The notes under the pieces were generated by a model. The model made no database searches and was not told the DNA's origin. It saw nothing but the letters and a program-made list of their open reading frames with translations. The translations under genes and the position numbers were made by a program. Positions 62,524-64,000 of a stretch of DNA of 64,000 nt are shown here, one piece after another; within the stretch, counting starts at the first letter, position 1; every line of letters starts with the position of its first letter. Source of the DNA: Acidimicrobiaceae bacterium (GTDB taxonomy: Bacteria; Actinomycetota; Acidimicrobiia; Acidimicrobiales; Ilumatobacteraceae); contig JACJWF010000006.1 in NCBI GenBank assembly GCA_020637295.1, positions 134,997 to 198,996 on the forward strand. The letters run 5' to 3'.

Positions 62524-63427
62524 GCACGGGTCCGATGAGTTCCTCGCCGGCGCCGAAGCGGCGCACATTGGCCGTGATCCGCTCGCTGAGCAGGGGCACG
62601 GCCATCTCCGGCGTGTTGCCGACGTGCGGCGTGATGATGCAGTTCGGCAGCGACCAGAGCGGGTGGACCTCGGGCAGAGGCTCAGGGTCGGTGACGTCCA
62701 GCGCGGCGCCACCGATGATGCCCTCCTGCAGCGCCCACACCAGGTCGTCGGTGACGATGTGACGGCCGCGAGCGACGTTGACGATCCAGGCGTGGGGCTG
62801 CATCTGCTCCAACTCGTTGCGCGAGATCATGCCCTCTGTCTCGGGTGTGAGCGCGAGCGCGAGGAATACCACATCGGCGTCGGCGATGGCATCCACGTAG
62901 CGGTCGGGTTCGACCACCTCGTCGGCACCCGCCATGTCCACCACGCGGTTGCGGACCACGGTGATCCGGCAGTCGAAGGGGTCGAGCAGGCGCAGCAGCG
63001 ATTCGGTGATCCCGCCGCCGCCGAGGATGGCCACCTTCGAACCCAGCAGGTTGCGGCCGTGCGGCCGGCCCCACTCGGTGGCGGTGGCGTAGGCGCCCAC
63101 GTGCCGCAGGCCGGCCAGGGCCAGAGCCAGAGCCATCTCGGCCACCGGTTCGGCGTACACGCCCTTGCCGCACGTCCACTGGCGATCATCGTCCACGAGG
63201 TCCACGAACTGCTCGATGCCGGCGAACGGCAACTGCACCCACTCCAACTGAGGGGCGTCCACCAGCAGTTGGCGGAGTGCCTCGGGGTTGCGCGGCGCGG
63301 CCCACACCACGCCCTCGGCCTCAGCGGCGGGCACCACCTGGCCGCCGCCGGCGACGATGGCAGCGGCCATCCAGTCCGGGGCGCCGTCGGGCGCCAGGGC
63401 GATGCGGGGCAGGGTGGTACTTGGCAT
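62504..63427 (-). CDS. D-2-hydroxyacid dehydrogenase family protein
   Basis: A 307-residue NAD(P)-dependent dehydrogenase. The Rossmann motif is VAILGGGGITESLLRLL, with an extra Gly compared with GxGxxG. The catalytic Arg is in IVNVARGRHIV, Glu in DVTDPEPLPEVHPL, and His in NCIITPHVGNT. The substrate (glyoxylate, hydroxypyruvate, other) is unknown. ATG 63427; 12 bases after the amine oxidase stop. Confidence 0.92.
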   Translation of the reverse strand: MPSTTLPRIALAPDGAPDWMAAAIVAGGGQVVPAAEAEGVVWAAPRNPEALRQLLVDAPQLEWVQLPFAGIEQFVDLVDDDRQWTCGKGVYAEPVAEMALALALAGLRHVGAYATATEWGRPHGRNLLGSKVAILGGGGITESLLRLLDPFDCRITVVRNRVVDMAGADEVVEPDRYVDAIADADVVFLALALTPETEGMISRNELEQMQPHAWIVNVARGRHIVTDDLVWALQEGIIGGAALDVTDPEPLPEVHPLWSLPNCIITPHVGNTPEMAVPLLSERITANVRRFGAGEELIGPVHVHLGY

Positions 63428-63439
63428 GGTCCGAAGAGG

Positions 63440-64000
63440 CTATCCGCCGTTGATCAGGCGGGTCGCCACGGTTTCACCGCTCTCCAGCGCGCCTTCCATG
63501 TATCCGGTGCACGTTGCCACGTGCTCGCCCGCCAGGTGCACGCGCCCCCACGGCTGCCGCAGCACGGCCCAGAATGCCGTGACCTGGCCGGGTTGATAGA
63601 CCGCGTAGCTGCCGCCGTACCGGGGCTCGTTGCTCCAAGCACGGCTCCAGCCGCCGATCGGGGCGGCATCCAGCCCGTGCATCGCAGCCATCTCGCCGGC
63701 CGCCCGGGCGATGCGGGCACCTTCGTCGAGTTGCGCCCACTCGTGGCCGCCGGCGCCGCCGCAGTAGCTCATGAGGATGCCCGTCTGGCCTGGCTGGTCC
63801 ACGGTGGGCTCGTACACCCGCTGTGCGGGACCGGCCGTGGTGGCGTAGCCATTGGGCCAACGGCGCCGCGGCCACTGGACGGACGTCTTGGTGACGGTGC
63901 CGTAGCCGAGCTCACGCACCGCCGTGGCGAGCGGTTCGGGGAAGTCGATCCGCATGGACCGCACCGGCACCAGCGAGCAGGCCAGCACCACATGGTCGGC
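63440..64000 (-). CDS. Flavin-containing amine oxidase, C-terminal part (5' end outside window)
   Basis: At least 186 residues of the C-terminal half of an FAD-dependent amine oxidase/MAO family protein. Near the end GRVHLAGEHVATCTGYMEGALESGE is the FAD-binding signature (given in pieces: GRVHLAGEH, GYMEGALESG). GYGTVTKTSVQW and WSRAWSNEPRYGGSYAVY are typical substrate-domain segments. The frame is open to the right edge, so the N-terminus and first FAD motif are not seen. Substrate unknown. Confidence 0.87.
   Translation of the reverse strand, partial: ADHVVLACSLVPVRSMRIDFPEPLATAVRELGYGTVTKTSVQWPRRRWPNGYATTAGPAQRVYEPTVDQPGQTGILMSYCGGAGGHEWAQLDEGARIARAAGEMAAMHGLDAAPIGGWSRAWSNEPRYGGSYAVYQPGQVTAFWAVLRQPWGRVHLAGEHVATCTGYMEGALESGETVATRLINGG

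Overview
The window is high-GC, densely packed bacterial DNA. Mycothiol synthase (mshD), a DUF3499 protein, an F420-type luciferase-like oxidoreductase, the MurT/GatD lipid II amidation pair and a primary sigma factor overlapping dnaG together point to Actinomycetota. I infer, without a database search, a deep-branching lineage such as Acidimicrobiia. Nearly all of it looks like stable chromosome; no insertion sequence, prophage or CRISPR array is visible.

Layout. 1-5.4 kb: a truncated class A penicillin-binding protein, an F420-type oxidoreductase coupled to a Gfo/Idh/MocA oxidoreductase, and an acetyl-CoA hydrolase/CoA-transferase. 5.4-9.5 kb: a 1361-residue repetitive surface protein with a sortase-like tail. 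9.6-12.8 kb: a cysteine hydrolase, a frameshifted gene remnant, tRNA-Val(TAC), an inositol monophosphatase-type enzyme and two small proteins. 12.8-16 kb: two divergent ClC transporters, one with fluoride-exporter-like motifs, the other coupled to a MarR regulator. 16.5-21.5 kb: a five-gene run of overlapping genes (serine hydrolase, PP-loop ATPase, PhyH-type dioxygenase, murT, gatD). 21.4-26.6 kb: a glycosyltransferase/pyruvyltransferase/YdcF envelope cluster. 26.7-34.6 kb: tRNA-Met, tRNA-Asn, rpoD-dnaG, terC-AIM24 and ppdK. 34.6-48.5 kb: a site-2 protease, YjbR, YgfZ, trpE-hisI, groES, two homocysteine methyltransferases and the hisCBHAF operon. 41.47-42.78 kb: a lipoprotein gene framed by two 64-bp repeats. 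48.5-54.1 kb: nth, a chloramphenicol phosphotransferase-like kinase, mshD-pepF-rlmN. 54.1-56.8 kb: a less GC-biased islet of small orphan genes, some resembling immunity proteins. 56.8-64 kb: DUF6285/phosphotransferase, an M23 peptidase, an ABC ATPase, DUF3499, tRNA-Val(CAC), a DUF2087 regulator, a D-2-hydroxyacid dehydrogenase and the end of a flavin amine oxidase.

Genes run in tight operons, very often with 4-base ATGA or GTGA start/stop overlaps. Intergenic spaces repeatedly carry long, almost perfect inverted repeats. Some are plain terminators; two share a flanking sequence and may belong to one repeat family. The most interesting items are the murT-gatD operon with three unexplained partner enzymes, the repeat-framed lipoprotein cassette whose only usable start codon lies in the repeat, the family of intergenic palindromes, and the paired ClC genes.
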